From Candidatus Cloacimonadota bacterium (lineage in GTDB: Bacteria > Cloacimonadota > Cloacimonadia > Cloacimonadales > WRIO01): DNA of 36,452 nucleotides. Position 1 is the first letter of the stretch, and each line of letters begins with the position of its first letter. The DNA is taken from the NCBI GenBank assembly GCA_020532185.1, contig JAJBBH010000074.1:1-36452 (forward strand), given 5' to 3'. The position numbers and the translations under genes were made by a program. Positions 8,026 to 15,774 of the stretch are shown piece after piece. The notes beneath the pieces were generated by a model that was not told the DNA's origin, searched no databases, and saw only the letters and a list, made by a program, of their open reading frames with translations.

Positions 8026-8097
8026 GGCAATAATTGTTGAGAAATTTCATAATCTGTATTTTTCTCAAAAAGTTGGCAATAATTGTTGAGAAATTGA
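8026..8097 (+). repeat. two direct copies of a 21-bp motif, 49 bp apart
   Basis: GGCAATAATTGTTGAGAAAT occurs at about 8026 and again at about 8075, separated by a stretch resembling the 63-bp unit found downstream in the other orientation (8550-8667). Confidence 0.75.
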
Positions 8098-8129
8098 GCA
8101 TCTGATAAAATATAAATGAAGCTATATGT

Positions 8130-8292
8130 AAACATAAAACATCACTGCGAAGCAGTTTTATCTTTCATACTCCCGAGTGAAAGATATCTACTATGGGAAA
8201 AAAGTATAAACAGTGGTTGTCAACTAATGGTTGACTACCACTAAAAGATGGCAGTTCAAAAAGCAAACAGGCACCTGCGGGTGCCTTTTTTT
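8130..8292 (+). ncRNA. second candidate structured RNA, unrelated to copies A and B
   Basis: A 160-bp stretch without a convincing reading frame shows three hairpins in a row and a strong terminator. These are ACTGC/GCAGT (8144-8156), ATCTTTCA/TGAAAGAT (8160-8167 with 8178-8185), and a 12-pair stem AGTGGT-GTCAAC with GTTGAC-ACCACT (8212-8224 with 8230-8242, one T-T mismatch). Between the last two lies a single-stranded A-rich region. Upstream at 8084-8117 TTGTTG and TAAAAT are 17 bp apart and could serve as a promoter. It lies between the two copies of the other RNA. No known family is recognised. Confidence 0.5.
8269..8292 (+). terminator. Rho-independent terminator of the second RNA unit
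   Basis: AGGCACC (8269-8275), loop TGCG, GGTGCCT (8280-8286), then a T-run to 8292. Seven perfect G/C-rich pairs. Confidence 0.85.
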
Positions 8293-8311
8293 ATGATTTT
8301 AAAAATATAAG

Positions 8312-8452
8312 TTGACAAAAGATATGAATTGTTTAAATTGTTAATCAGAAGTGGAGAGAGAGCTTAGCCCTCATTTGATCGAAGCGGAAACGAGTAAATG
8401 GCTAAGGTTTACTTTGATGTAATAGAGAGGCTGCAAAGCCTCTCTTTTTTTT
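8312..8452 (+). ncRNA. candidate structured small RNA, copy B
   Basis: This is a near-copy of 7648-7787, 664 bp downstream and in the same orientation. TTGACA at 8312 opens it; the roughly 70-base core (about 8344-8414) is identical to copy A, including all stem-forming segments. The 10-15 bases between core and terminator differ (TGATGTAATA against AGATTTGTGA), as do a few bases in the promoter region. Conserved core with a drifting linker is what one expects if the RNA structure matters, though recent duplication alone could give the same picture. Confidence 0.6.
8425..8452 (+). terminator. Rho-independent terminator of RNA copy B
   Basis: GAGAGGCT (8425-8432), GCAA loop, AGCCTCTC (8437-8444), then eight T. 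Same hairpin as in copy A. Confidence 0.85.
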
Positions 8453-8527
8453 ATGCTTTTATCATAAATCCCTTTCTTTGTCTGTTTATTTAGCTATCTC
8501 TTGCAGTAAATATGTTGAAGTACTCTT
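8450..8527 (-). pseudogene. second, shorter copy of the C-terminal gene remnant
   Basis: The minus strand repeats the end of the 7786-7960 remnant (RQRKGFMIKA followed by TAA), but a substitution makes an in-frame TAA where copy 1 has Tyr, and similarity stops at about 8527. It was evidently carried along with RNA copy B in one duplication of about 215 bp. Confidence 0.55.
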
Positions 8528-8539
8528 AATGTCGGAAGA

Positions 8540-8565
8540 AATTGTTGAGAAATTTCTCAACAATT
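8540..8565. repeat. 26-bp perfect palindrome
   Basis: AATTGTTGAGAAA (8540-8552) is followed directly by its reverse complement TTTCTCAACAATT (8553-8565) with no loop. It is where two oppositely oriented copies of the GTTGAGAAATT motif meet. Confidence 0.9.
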
Positions 8566-8667
8566 ATTGCCAGATTTTTTGAAAATATACAGTTTTTGGT
8601 GTTTTTTGTGCCAAATTTCTCAACAATTATTGCCAGATTTTTTGAAAATATACAGTTTTTGGTGTTT
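8550..8667. repeat. 63-bp tandem repeat, nearly two copies
   Basis: Unit 1 spans 8550-8612 and unit 2 8613-8667. They are identical over the shared part: AAATTTCTCAACAATTATTG, then a T-rich stretch with GAAAATATACAG, ending GGTGTTT. The unit also matches, in reverse orientation and degraded, the pair at 8026-8097. A 63-bp period preserves reading frame, giving an illusory protein with 21-residue repeats. Confidence 0.9.
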
Positions 8668-8799
8668 GCAATCCCCATAAGGCTATCAAAAAAGCCCATT
8701 TTTACCTCCTTTACTATCTTATTATCTGAATATAGAGATGAAATTGATGAACTTTAGCTATATGTAAGCAAATACAAAAAAATTATTTTAAATATTTTA
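8668..8799. repeat. direct repeat R1, copy 2: truncated GIY-YIG gene start
   Basis: This copy of 7388-7520 carries, on the minus strand, the ribosome site GGAGGTAAAA and a reading frame that opens MGFFDSLMGIA and then runs into the 63-bp repeat. It is therefore a decapitated duplicate of the GIY-YIG gene, broken by or beside the repeat. Confidence 0.75.
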
Positions 8800-8874
8800 T
8801 ATATGTATAAAGCTGATTGACAAAGGGTTTAAGCGATTTCTAAAAAAATACTTTTAAAAAAGTGAAAAAATAAC

Positions 8875-8904
8875 TTGACGAAAAATCATATTTTGTCAAT
8901 ATAT
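8875..8904 (+). promoter_or_regulatory. putative dcw operon promoter with overlapping inverted repeat
   Basis: TTGACG (8875-8880) is followed after 18 bp by ATATAT (8899-8904), about 90 bp before mraZ. The -35 box and spacer form an imperfect inverted repeat (TTGACGAAAA with TTTTGTCAA), which could be a regulator site. Clear tandem TGGG-type MraZ boxes are not seen; only one GTGG (near 8942) is present. Confidence 0.45.
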
Positions 8905-8990
8905 CTCATGTTTGAGCATAAAAAGTCAAATTATATCAAAGAGTGGTAGGCAAAACAGCCAGAATCAAGCAAAAAAGAAAGGTAAGATGA

Positions 8991-9431
8991 ATGTCAGGAG
9001 ATTTTTTAGGAACATTTGAAAACTCTGTAAACAAGCAGAGAATTACAATACCTGCACCGTTTAAAGCAAAATTCTCATCTGAAGCTGGGCAAACTGTGAT
9101 AATCACAGCAGGTCCTAACTATTCTATTGCTGTTTTTCCACTTGATAATTGGAATGAACTGAATGCCAAAGCAGATAGTGGCGATGAAAAAGTAAAGAAG
9201 TTAATTTATAATCTCAAAGACTTTGCAACACCAGAGCAAACCCTTGAGGGCCCAGGCCGAGTGAGAATTAGTGATGAGCTGCTTGAAATAGCAGATATTA
9301 CAGACTCTGTGATAATCAAAGGCGAGGGCTCATATATCTCTTTATGGAATCCAGATAAATTTAAAAAATTAAGACAGCAAAAACTTGAAGCTCACCAAGC
9401 AGAGTTTAATTCATTGGATTATCAGCTATGA
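8991..9431 (+). CDS. mraZ: MraZ transcriptional regulator of the dcw cluster
   Basis: At 146 residues this has the usual length and the two-fold repeat of MraZ/AbrB-like DNA-binding units. The first unit is FLGTFENSVNKQRITIPAPFK and the second GPGRVRISDELLEIA, each replacing the consensus D-x-x-GR-l-x-iP pattern with slight variation (NKQR in the first). MraZ proteins form rings and bind repeats upstream of their own operon. The gene opens the cluster, as in most bacteria. AAAGG precedes the ATG, and the stop overlaps the rsmH start by four bases (ATGA). Confidence 0.93.
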   Translation: MSGDFLGTFENSVNKQRITIPAPFKAKFSSEAGQTVIITAGPNYSIAVFPLDNWNELNAKADSGDEKVKKLIYNLKDFATPEQTLEGPGRVRISDELLEIADITDSVIIKGEGSYISLWNPDKFKKLRQQKLEAHQAEFNSLDYQL

Positions 9432-10381
9432 CATACCATATACCTGTATTAGTTGATGAAGTTTTGGAGTTTATGAACCTCAAAGAAAATGGGTTGTATG
9501 TCGATGCAACCTTAGGAGGAGGCGGGCACAGCTTTGCAATGCTATCAAAACAAGAGAATATCAGAATTATTGGGTTTGACCAAGACCAAGATGCTATCAA
9601 CTATGCACAGCAACGTTTAAATAAGTATCACGACCAGGTGAAAATTATAAAAGATAATTTCAAAAATATGAGAACACGGCTTGCACTTGAAAAGATTGGG
9701 TATATCGACGGAGCTCTATTTGATATTGGAGTTTCAAACTATCAAATTTCTAATCCAGAAAAAGGTTTTACTTTTATGGCAGATGCATATCTCGATATGA
9801 GAATGGATAAAGATAATCCATTGAATGCAGAAACAGTTATCAATGAATATTCTGAAGACCAGCTTAGAGATATATTTTACCAATATGGCGAAGAGAAATG
9901 CTCTGCTCATATTGCAAAATCCATTGTGCATCATAGACAAAATGAGAGAATTGAAAGAACAAGCCAATTAAGCACCATAATTGAGAATAGTTTAATGTAT
10001 TTACAACGCAAACACAAGGTTGATTCAAATTTTATTAAAACTAAAGCACGCATATTTCAAGCTTTAAGAATCGAAGTCAACGATGAGTTAAGAATATTAG
10101 AACAGTCTTTGCTCGATGCTATTTATACTTTAAAAATTGGTGGACGTCTGCTTGTTATTTCTTGGCATAGTTTAGAAGACAGAATAGTAAAAAACCTTTT
10201 TCAAAAAGAATCAACAGATTGTATTTGTGACAAGAACTTGCCCATGTGTATTTGTGAACATAAAGCTATGGTCAAGATTGTTAATCGGAAAGCAATTGTT
10301 CCACAAGAAGCTGAAATTCGTGATAATTCTAATGCACGTAGTGCAAAACTGAGAGTTGTTGAAAAAATTGGGAGGATATAA
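9428..10381 (+). CDS. rsmH: 16S rRNA (cytosine-1402-N4)-methyltransferase
   Basis: This 317-residue SAM-dependent enzyme of the MraW family methylates N4 of C1402 in 16S rRNA. The SAM-binding motif is seen as DATLGGGGHSFAML, followed by GFDQDQDA, the substrate-site stretch DIGVSNYQISNPEKGF and the signature DMRMD. The C-terminal part has FQALRIEVNDEL and VISWHSLEDRIVK, plus the small Cys-rich segment CICDKNLPMCIC. It sits in the standard place between mraZ and ftsL, overlapping both by a few bases. Confidence 0.96.
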   Translation: MTYHIPVLVDEVLEFMNLKENGLYVDATLGGGGHSFAMLSKQENIRIIGFDQDQDAINYAQQRLNKYHDQVKIIKDNFKNMRTRLALEKIGYIDGALFDIGVSNYQISNPEKGFTFMADAYLDMRMDKDNPLNAETVINEYSEDQLRDIFYQYGEEKCSAHIAKSIVHHRQNERIERTSQLSTIIENSLMYLQRKHKVDSNFIKTKARIFQALRIEVNDELRILEQSLLDAIYTLKIGGRLLVISWHSLEDRIVKNLFQKESTDCICDKNLPMCICEHKAMVKIVNRKAIVPQEAEIRDNSNARSAKLRVVEKIGRI

Positions 10382-10737
10382 TGAGGTATATTATCACACT
10401 TGTAACGGTTTTTCTTCTACACTTTTTTGTTATAAATTTTAATCAGCATAGCATAACTAAGAATATAAGAAAAACTAAAGAGCTAAATACTGAGCTTGCA
10501 GTAGCAAAGAATTGTAATTCAGAGCTTATTTCAATAAGAAATCAATTATGTCTAAAAGAACGTATCTGCAACTATGCAACAGACAAGTTAGGGATGGTCG
10601 ACTCGGTGTCGAATAATTCAGAGCAAAAGGGCGACATTATTCTTGTTTATGAGCAGCAAAAAAAAGATACAGTATTATTTAGTTTATTGGATTTCTTTAC
10701 ACCTGACGCACAAGCCTTAAATAGCTACCGTGAATAG
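10381..10737 (+). CDS. ftsL: FtsL-like division protein
   Basis: Identification rests on position and architecture. This is a 118-residue protein with a single N-terminal membrane helix (about residues 3-20), then a short coiled coil rich in Lys, Glu and Asn (about 26-60) with LCLKERICNYATDKLGM, the end-of-coil segment typical of FtsL and DivIC proteins. FtsL forms a complex with FtsB and FtsQ and activates FtsWI. The start codon shares its A with the rsmH stop (TAATG), and GGAGG lies in the end of rsmH. FtsL sequences diverge strongly, so sequence support alone is modest. Confidence 0.75.
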   Translation: MRYIITLVTVFLLHFFVINFNQHSITKNIRKTKELNTELAVAKNCNSELISIRNQLCLKERICNYATDKLGMVDSVSNNSEQKGDIILVYEQQKKDTVLFSLLDFFTPDAQALNSYRE

Positions 10738-12889
10738 TCGTTTAAATGTTTTAAAGACATGTATAATCGTATTAGCCTTAACTTGGGCTATATACTTATT
10801 TATTGTGCAAATTATCGATGTATTCAATCTTTCTTATCGAAGGCAAATACGTTACAATCCATCAAAAGAAATTATCATACCTATGAGAGGCAATATTTAT
10901 GACCGCAATGGAGAAATGCTCGCCAGTACAATTAAATATTATCAAATAGATATTGATAAAAAAGCCGTTCATAACTATTGTCAAAAAAATAACAAAAGCC
11001 TCAATGAAGTGTATGATTTCATCGCTACTACAATAAGTAATAACTCAAATCATAGCAAAAACTCAATCTTAAATAAGCTGAATAAAAAAGCAGATAATAT
11101 TATGTTGTCAAACTCAATTAAAGAGTCAGAACTGATGAATATATCAAAAGAATTTACTGCTGCAAATTTAAATGCAATTACTCCATCTTTCAACTCTATG
11201 AAAAGAGTATATGCAAAAGGTAATCTTGGTGCAAGGCTTCTCGGTATGGTAAAAGATATTAAAGATGATAGCAATGCAAAAAACAGATCTGTATATCGAA
11301 TGGAAGGCTTTTGTGGGATAGAATCATCGTTTAATCAGTATCTAAACGGTGAATATGGCTGGAAAGAAACCCTATTAGATGCTAATAATTCCATAATTAG
11401 CTATCCAAATTTGCAAGAGAAGCAGCCAAAAAATAGTAATTCTGTCTATCTGACTTTGGACTCAGAAATACAACAGATTGTTGAAGACAATTTATGGAGC
11501 GGAATAAAAAAATATAAGGCTCAAAATGCTATGGCTGTGGTGATGAATCCTCAAACTGGTGAAATCTTGGCTATGGCAGGACTATCCAGAAAAGATGGCA
11601 GTACAAATGAGTCTCTCATACGCTCGAGTTCAAACCTTGCTGTGAGCCATAGATTTGAGCCTGGTTCTACTATAAAGCCATTTGTGTCTTTGCTCGCATT
11701 AGATAAAAAGCTTTTTAAAAGCAATGATTATATCGATTGCTCTATCTATAATTTGGGTAATAGAATTATTCGTGATAGTCATGAAATGAAAAGACTTACA
11801 TTTGAAGATGTAATTGTCAAATCAAGTAATGTGGGTATTGCAAAAGTTGCTGAAAAAATTGGACCTGTTGACTTGTATAACCACTATATAACGCTCGGCT
11901 TTGGCAATAAAACTGGTGCTAATATATATGGTGAAACTGCAGGCAACCTGAAAAAATATACCTCATGGAGCGGATTTACTCTTCACTCACTATCCTTTGG
12001 TCAAGAAATAACTGTTAATACTCTGCAATTAACCAATGCATTTTGTACATTAGCAAATGGCGGAAGAGTGTTGAGACCATATATTTTAAAAGAAGTTCGT
12101 GATTCAAACAATAAAATAGTTACGAAAACTGATGTCAAAACCATAAGAACTATTTCTAAACCTGAAAACATTAAAACAGTTCAAGGCTACCTAAAAAATG
12201 TGGTTCAACGCGGTACAGGAACACCCACACATTTGGATTATATTACAATTGCTGGGAAAACAGGTACTGCCGAAAAAATTGAAGCAGGAAGCACATCTTA
12301 TGGAAAATATACTTACACTTCTGTATTTACAGGCTATTTCCCAACAGAAGACCCACAATATGTTTTAACTGTGGTATTTGACGAGCCAGACTATGCTTAT
12401 CATTATGCAACAATGTCTGCTGTTCCTACTTTCAAAAATATAACTGAACAAATAATCGCTTTACCGACCTGCAAAGTCATACCTAATCTAAAAAAAGAAC
12501 AACAAATAATGGTTAAAATGCCTGATATAATGGGTTTAAATAAGAAAGAAGCTCAAAAAACTCTTACAAAAAATAATATCAAATTCCAATGTATTGATGA
12601 TAAATCTAACGACATAGTGATAAATCAATTTCCTAAGCCAGGAGTAGCTTTCAACCCTGTCAATGAGTGCATAGTCGTTTTTGGCAATAATGAAGATATC
12701 AATAACACAATTCATGATAATAGTAGAATGCCAAATCTTGTTGGAATGTCCATTAGAAAAGCTATTTCTATCGCAAAGAATCTAAAAATAGAACTGGAAA
12801 TAACAGGCAGTGGCGTAATTGTTGCACAATCAATTCAAACTGGAGAGAAATTAAGCTATTTACAAAAATGCAGAGTGAGAGCTGAATGA
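10730..12889 (+). CDS. ftsI: septal penicillin-binding protein (transpeptidase) with two PASTA domains
   Basis: This class B PBP of 719 residues cross-links septal peptidoglycan. An N-terminal membrane helix (about 7-29) precedes the dimerisation domain (MRGNIYDRNGEMLAST). The transpeptidase motifs are SxxK at 313-316 (GSTIKPF), SSN at 365-367 and KTGT at 510-513. Two C-terminal PASTA domains follow (from MPDIMGLNKKEAQ and from MPNLVGMSIRKAI), as in SpoVD-like enzymes. Translation starts at GTG 10730, inside the last codons of ftsL; no clear ribosome site is seen, which suggests coupled translation. Between ftsL and murE this is certainly the FtsI orthologue. Confidence 0.95.
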   Translation: MNSRLNVLKTCIIVLALTWAIYLFIVQIIDVFNLSYRRQIRYNPSKEIIIPMRGNIYDRNGEMLASTIKYYQIDIDKKAVHNYCQKNNKSLNEVYDFIATTISNNSNHSKNSILNKLNKKADNIMLSNSIKESELMNISKEFTAANLNAITPSFNSMKRVYAKGNLGARLLGMVKDIKDDSNAKNRSVYRMEGFCGIESSFNQYLNGEYGWKETLLDANNSIISYPNLQEKQPKNSNSVYLTLDSEIQQIVEDNLWSGIKKYKAQNAMAVVMNPQTGEILAMAGLSRKDGSTNESLIRSSSNLAVSHRFEPGSTIKPFVSLLALDKKLFKSNDYIDCSIYNLGNRIIRDSHEMKRLTFEDVIVKSSNVGIAKVAEKIGPVDLYNHYITLGFGNKTGANIYGETAGNLKKYTSWSGFTLHSLSFGQEITVNTLQLTNAFCTLANGGRVLRPYILKEVRDSNNKIVTKTDVKTIRTISKPENIKTVQGYLKNVVQRGTGTPTHLDYITIAGKTGTAEKIEAGSTSYGKYTYTSVFTGYFPTEDPQYVLTVVFDEPDYAYHYATMSAVPTFKNITEQIIALPTCKVIPNLKKEQQIMVKMPDIMGLNKKEAQKTLTKNNIKFQCIDDKSNDIVINQFPKPGVAFNPVNECIVVFGNNEDINNTIHDNSRMPNLVGMSIRKAISIAKNLKIELEITGSGVIVAQSIQTGEKLSYLQKCRVRAE

Positions 12890-15771
12890 AATCATTAATT
12901 GAATATATAAATCAACTAAAAGAATATGAGCTATTTTGCGATTTGACAAACAATTGCAAACAAACCCTTGATTATAATCAACTGAGCCAAACGGAGATTA
13001 CAGGCATTACAGCAAATACAAAATCAATATTTGCTGACAATATTTTCGTATGTATCAAAGGCTTTACTGTCGATGGTCATGATTTGGCTAATGAGGCAAT
13101 ACACAAAGGGGCTATTGCAATAGTTGTGGAGCATGAATTAGACTTGGATAATGTGTATCAAATCATTGTAAAAAACTCTCGCAAAGCTCTATCAATCTTA
13201 ACTAAATATTATTACGACAATCCAGCTGACTCTTTTAAACTGATTGGCATCACTGGCACTAATGGAAAAACAACAAGTGCATGGTTAGTTATGCAAATAT
13301 TAATTGGCAAAGGCTTTAAAGTTGGAATGATAGGCACATTAGGGTATTATATAAATGGCAAAAAATATGAGTCAGAAAGAACAACACCTGATATTATTGA
13401 GCTAAATCAAATCTTCGTGCAAATGCGTGAAGAAAAAGTCGATTATGTAGTGATGGAAGTATCATCACATGCAATAACATTAAATCGAGTATATGGCTTA
13501 AAATTCCATATAACTGCGTTCACTAATTTAACTCAAGACCATTTAGACTTCCATAAAGATATGGATGATTATGCCACAACAAAATTAAAGCTTTTTACCG
13601 AAATGCAGGATAATCAAGGCTTTAGTGTTATTAATATTGACGATGAATTTGGACAAATCATCGCTGAACAATGCCCTGTTACAAAGAAATTAATAAGTTT
13701 GGATAGCTCTAAGCTTAAAAAGTTTGACCAGCTTTATTTTGCAGATGATATAAATTTTAATATACAAAAAACAAGTTTTAATCTATATAACTCAAAATCG
13801 GCTAAGACACGATTTGAAACAAGTTTAGTCGGTGAATTTAATGTTTTAAACTGCATTACTGCTATTGCAATAACTGATGAAATTCCTGATAATAACAATA
13901 AATCTATGAAAGAAATAGTAGCTCAATTGACATCTGCTAAAGGAAGGCTTGAACAAGTTCCAAACGACCTTTCTATCGGTATTTTCATTGATTATGCACA
14001 TACCCCCGATGCAGTTAAGAACGTGCTTAAAACCCTATCATTTGGTGCTCACAACAGGATAATTACACTCATTGGAGCAGGCGGCAATAGAGATAAATCA
14101 AAACGCCCTCTTATGAGTAAAACGGCTCTGCAATATTCTGATTTGGTGATACTTTGTGACGATAATCCAAGAGATGAAATTCCTGCTAATATAATAAACG
14201 ATATGCTGACTGGTATTGAAAAAGATACTAAGTTACTGATTATCAGAGACAGAAAAGTGGCTATCACGGCTGCATTATTGTTGGCAAAGGAAAATGATAT
14301 TATTCTAATTGCTGGTAAAGGGCATGAAACATATCAAGAAATCAATGGACATAAGCATCCATTTAATGAATACAGTATTGTTAATACTGCTTTGTCTACT
14401 ATTGTTCAGGAAAAAGCAAAGAACGACAAACTGGTTACAAACCTTGACATTATGAACCTATCCCTATGCTTTAATCATAGATTCAACAAAGATAGTCTTG
14501 TTAAATTTAATTATTTCAATCAAGTAATTACCGATTCAAGGCAGGCTCAAGAGCATTCTCTGTTTATCGCTATCAAAGGTGATAACTTTGATGGTGGAGA
14601 TTATTGCGAGCAAGTCTTACAAAAAGAGAATACATTTTGTATTGTTAATAATGATTATCACGATTTAAACCATTTGCTTAATAAGTATGACGATCGCATC
14701 ATTGTCGTTGATGATACAATCAAAGCTTATGGCTTTTTGGCAAAGAAATATCTCGCACTATTTGCTGTTAAGAAAATTGCATTGACAGGCAGCACAGGAA
14801 AAACAACCACTAAAGCATATCTATCCAATATTTTGTCTCAAAAATACCATATATTAACGAACTTTGCCAATGAAAACAACTTAATAGGAGTACCCAAAAC
14901 AATCTTCAATCTCAGAGCATATCATGATATTGCACTTTTAGAATTAGGTACTAATCAGTTTGGAGAAATAAAACAACTCGCAGAAATAATAGAACCTGAC
15001 ATAGGCTTAATCATAAATATCGGACCTGCACATCTGGAAAAGTTAAAAAATGAAGATGGAGTATTTCAAGAGAAATCTGAACTGTTTAACTATACAAAAG
15101 ACACAATCATTTACCCCTGTAATGACAAGAAATTTGACATTTTCAAAAGCTTTGGCATAAAATCATTCTGTGTAGGAATGGAAGACAATGCACATTATAA
15201 GCTTGAAATCCAAAATATATCCAATAATAAAATCAGTTTTTCTGTCAATAATGAACCATACCTTTTAAATGAAAACATTCTCTTTAAAGTTCAAAACGCC
15301 ACATTTGCTATTGCTGTAGCAAAAGAATTATCGATGAAGCAAAATGAAATCCAAAGAGGGTTAATAAAGCCTCTAAACATTAATCATCGCATGGAGATAA
15401 TGGAAATAAACGGCAGCACATGGCTTGTGGACTGCTATAATGCAAACCCTGTTTCAATGCAATCTGCTATTGAATATTGGATTAGCTATCAAAATGATAA
15501 AGAGCATTTTGCAATACTGGGTGATATGTTAGAGCTTGGTGAAAATAAACAAAAATACCATCAAGACATTCAGAAAACCATAAACAAATATAGTATCAAC
15601 AAGAACATATTTAGCGTCGGAAAAATCAGCAAAGATTATAATGCAAATCGTCATTTTGAAACAGTTGAAGACTTGATAAACAGTAAAGTTATCGAAAAAA
15701 TACCCACAGGCAGTATTGTCTTAGTGAAAGCATCAAATGGCATAAAACTAAAAAAGCTTATAGAAAGGTAG
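12886..15771 (+). CDS. murEF: MurE-MurF fusion: UDP-MurNAc-tripeptide synthetase and D-Ala-D-Ala adding ligase
   Basis: A single 961-residue frame contains two complete Mur ligases. The first (about 1-500) is MurE: substrate domain, GTNGKTT ATP loop at 124-130, and DNPRDE at about 426, the Arg of which marks meso-diaminopimelate as the amino acid added. The second (about 515-961) is MurF: N-terminal domain, GSTGKTTT at about 634-641, the DCYNANPVSMQSAI signature, and the closing VKASNGIKLKKL. The enzyme would thus catalyse two consecutive ATP-dependent steps in the cytoplasm. Start overlaps the ftsI stop (ATGA). No stop or frame break occurs between the halves, so it is a true fusion. Confidence 0.95.
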   Translation: MKSLIEYINQLKEYELFCDLTNNCKQTLDYNQLSQTEITGITANTKSIFADNIFVCIKGFTVDGHDLANEAIHKGAIAIVVEHELDLDNVYQIIVKNSRKALSILTKYYYDNPADSFKLIGITGTNGKTTSAWLVMQILIGKGFKVGMIGTLGYYINGKKYESERTTPDIIELNQIFVQMREEKVDYVVMEVSSHAITLNRVYGLKFHITAFTNLTQDHLDFHKDMDDYATTKLKLFTEMQDNQGFSVINIDDEFGQIIAEQCPVTKKLISLDSSKLKKFDQLYFADDINFNIQKTSFNLYNSKSAKTRFETSLVGEFNVLNCITAIAITDEIPDNNNKSMKEIVAQLTSAKGRLEQVPNDLSIGIFIDYAHTPDAVKNVLKTLSFGAHNRIITLIGAGGNRDKSKRPLMSKTALQYSDLVILCDDNPRDEIPANIINDMLTGIEKDTKLLIIRDRKVAITAALLLAKENDIILIAGKGHETYQEINGHKHPFNEYSIVNTALSTIVQEKAKNDKLVTNLDIMNLSLCFNHRFNKDSLVKFNYFNQVITDSRQAQEHSLFIAIKGDNFDGGDYCEQVLQKENTFCIVNNDYHDLNHLLNKYDDRIIVVDDTIKAYGFLAKKYLALFAVKKIALTGSTGKTTTKAYLSNILSQKYHILTNFANENNLIGVPKTIFNLRAYHDIALLELGTNQFGEIKQLAEIIEPDIGLIINIGPAHLEKLKNEDGVFQEKSELFNYTKDTIIYPCNDKKFDIFKSFGIKSFCVGMEDNAHYKLEIQNISNNKISFSVNNEPYLLNENILFKVQNATFAIAVAKELSMKQNEIQRGLIKPLNINHRMEIMEINGSTWLVDCYNANPVSMQSAIEYWISYQNDKEHFAILGDMLELGENKQKYHQDIQKTINKYSINKNIFSVGKISKDYNANRHFETVEDLINSKVIEKIPTGSIVLVKASNGIKLKKLIER

Positions 15772-15774
15772 TAT

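Noticed and set aside
8550-8667. Possible CRISPR array
   Set aside because: Two contiguous identical 63-bp units without unique spacers, and no cas genes in the window.
8542-8757. 71-residue plus-strand frame with two 21-residue repeats (NFSTIIARFFENIQFLVF)
   Set aside because: It is a by-product of the 63-bp tandem repeat, whose length is divisible by three; no ribosome site, and the tail is antisense to the GIY-YIG remnant.
12886-15771. Two separate genes murE and murF
   Set aside because: The frame is continuous, with no stop, start plus ribosome site, or frame shift visible between the halves.
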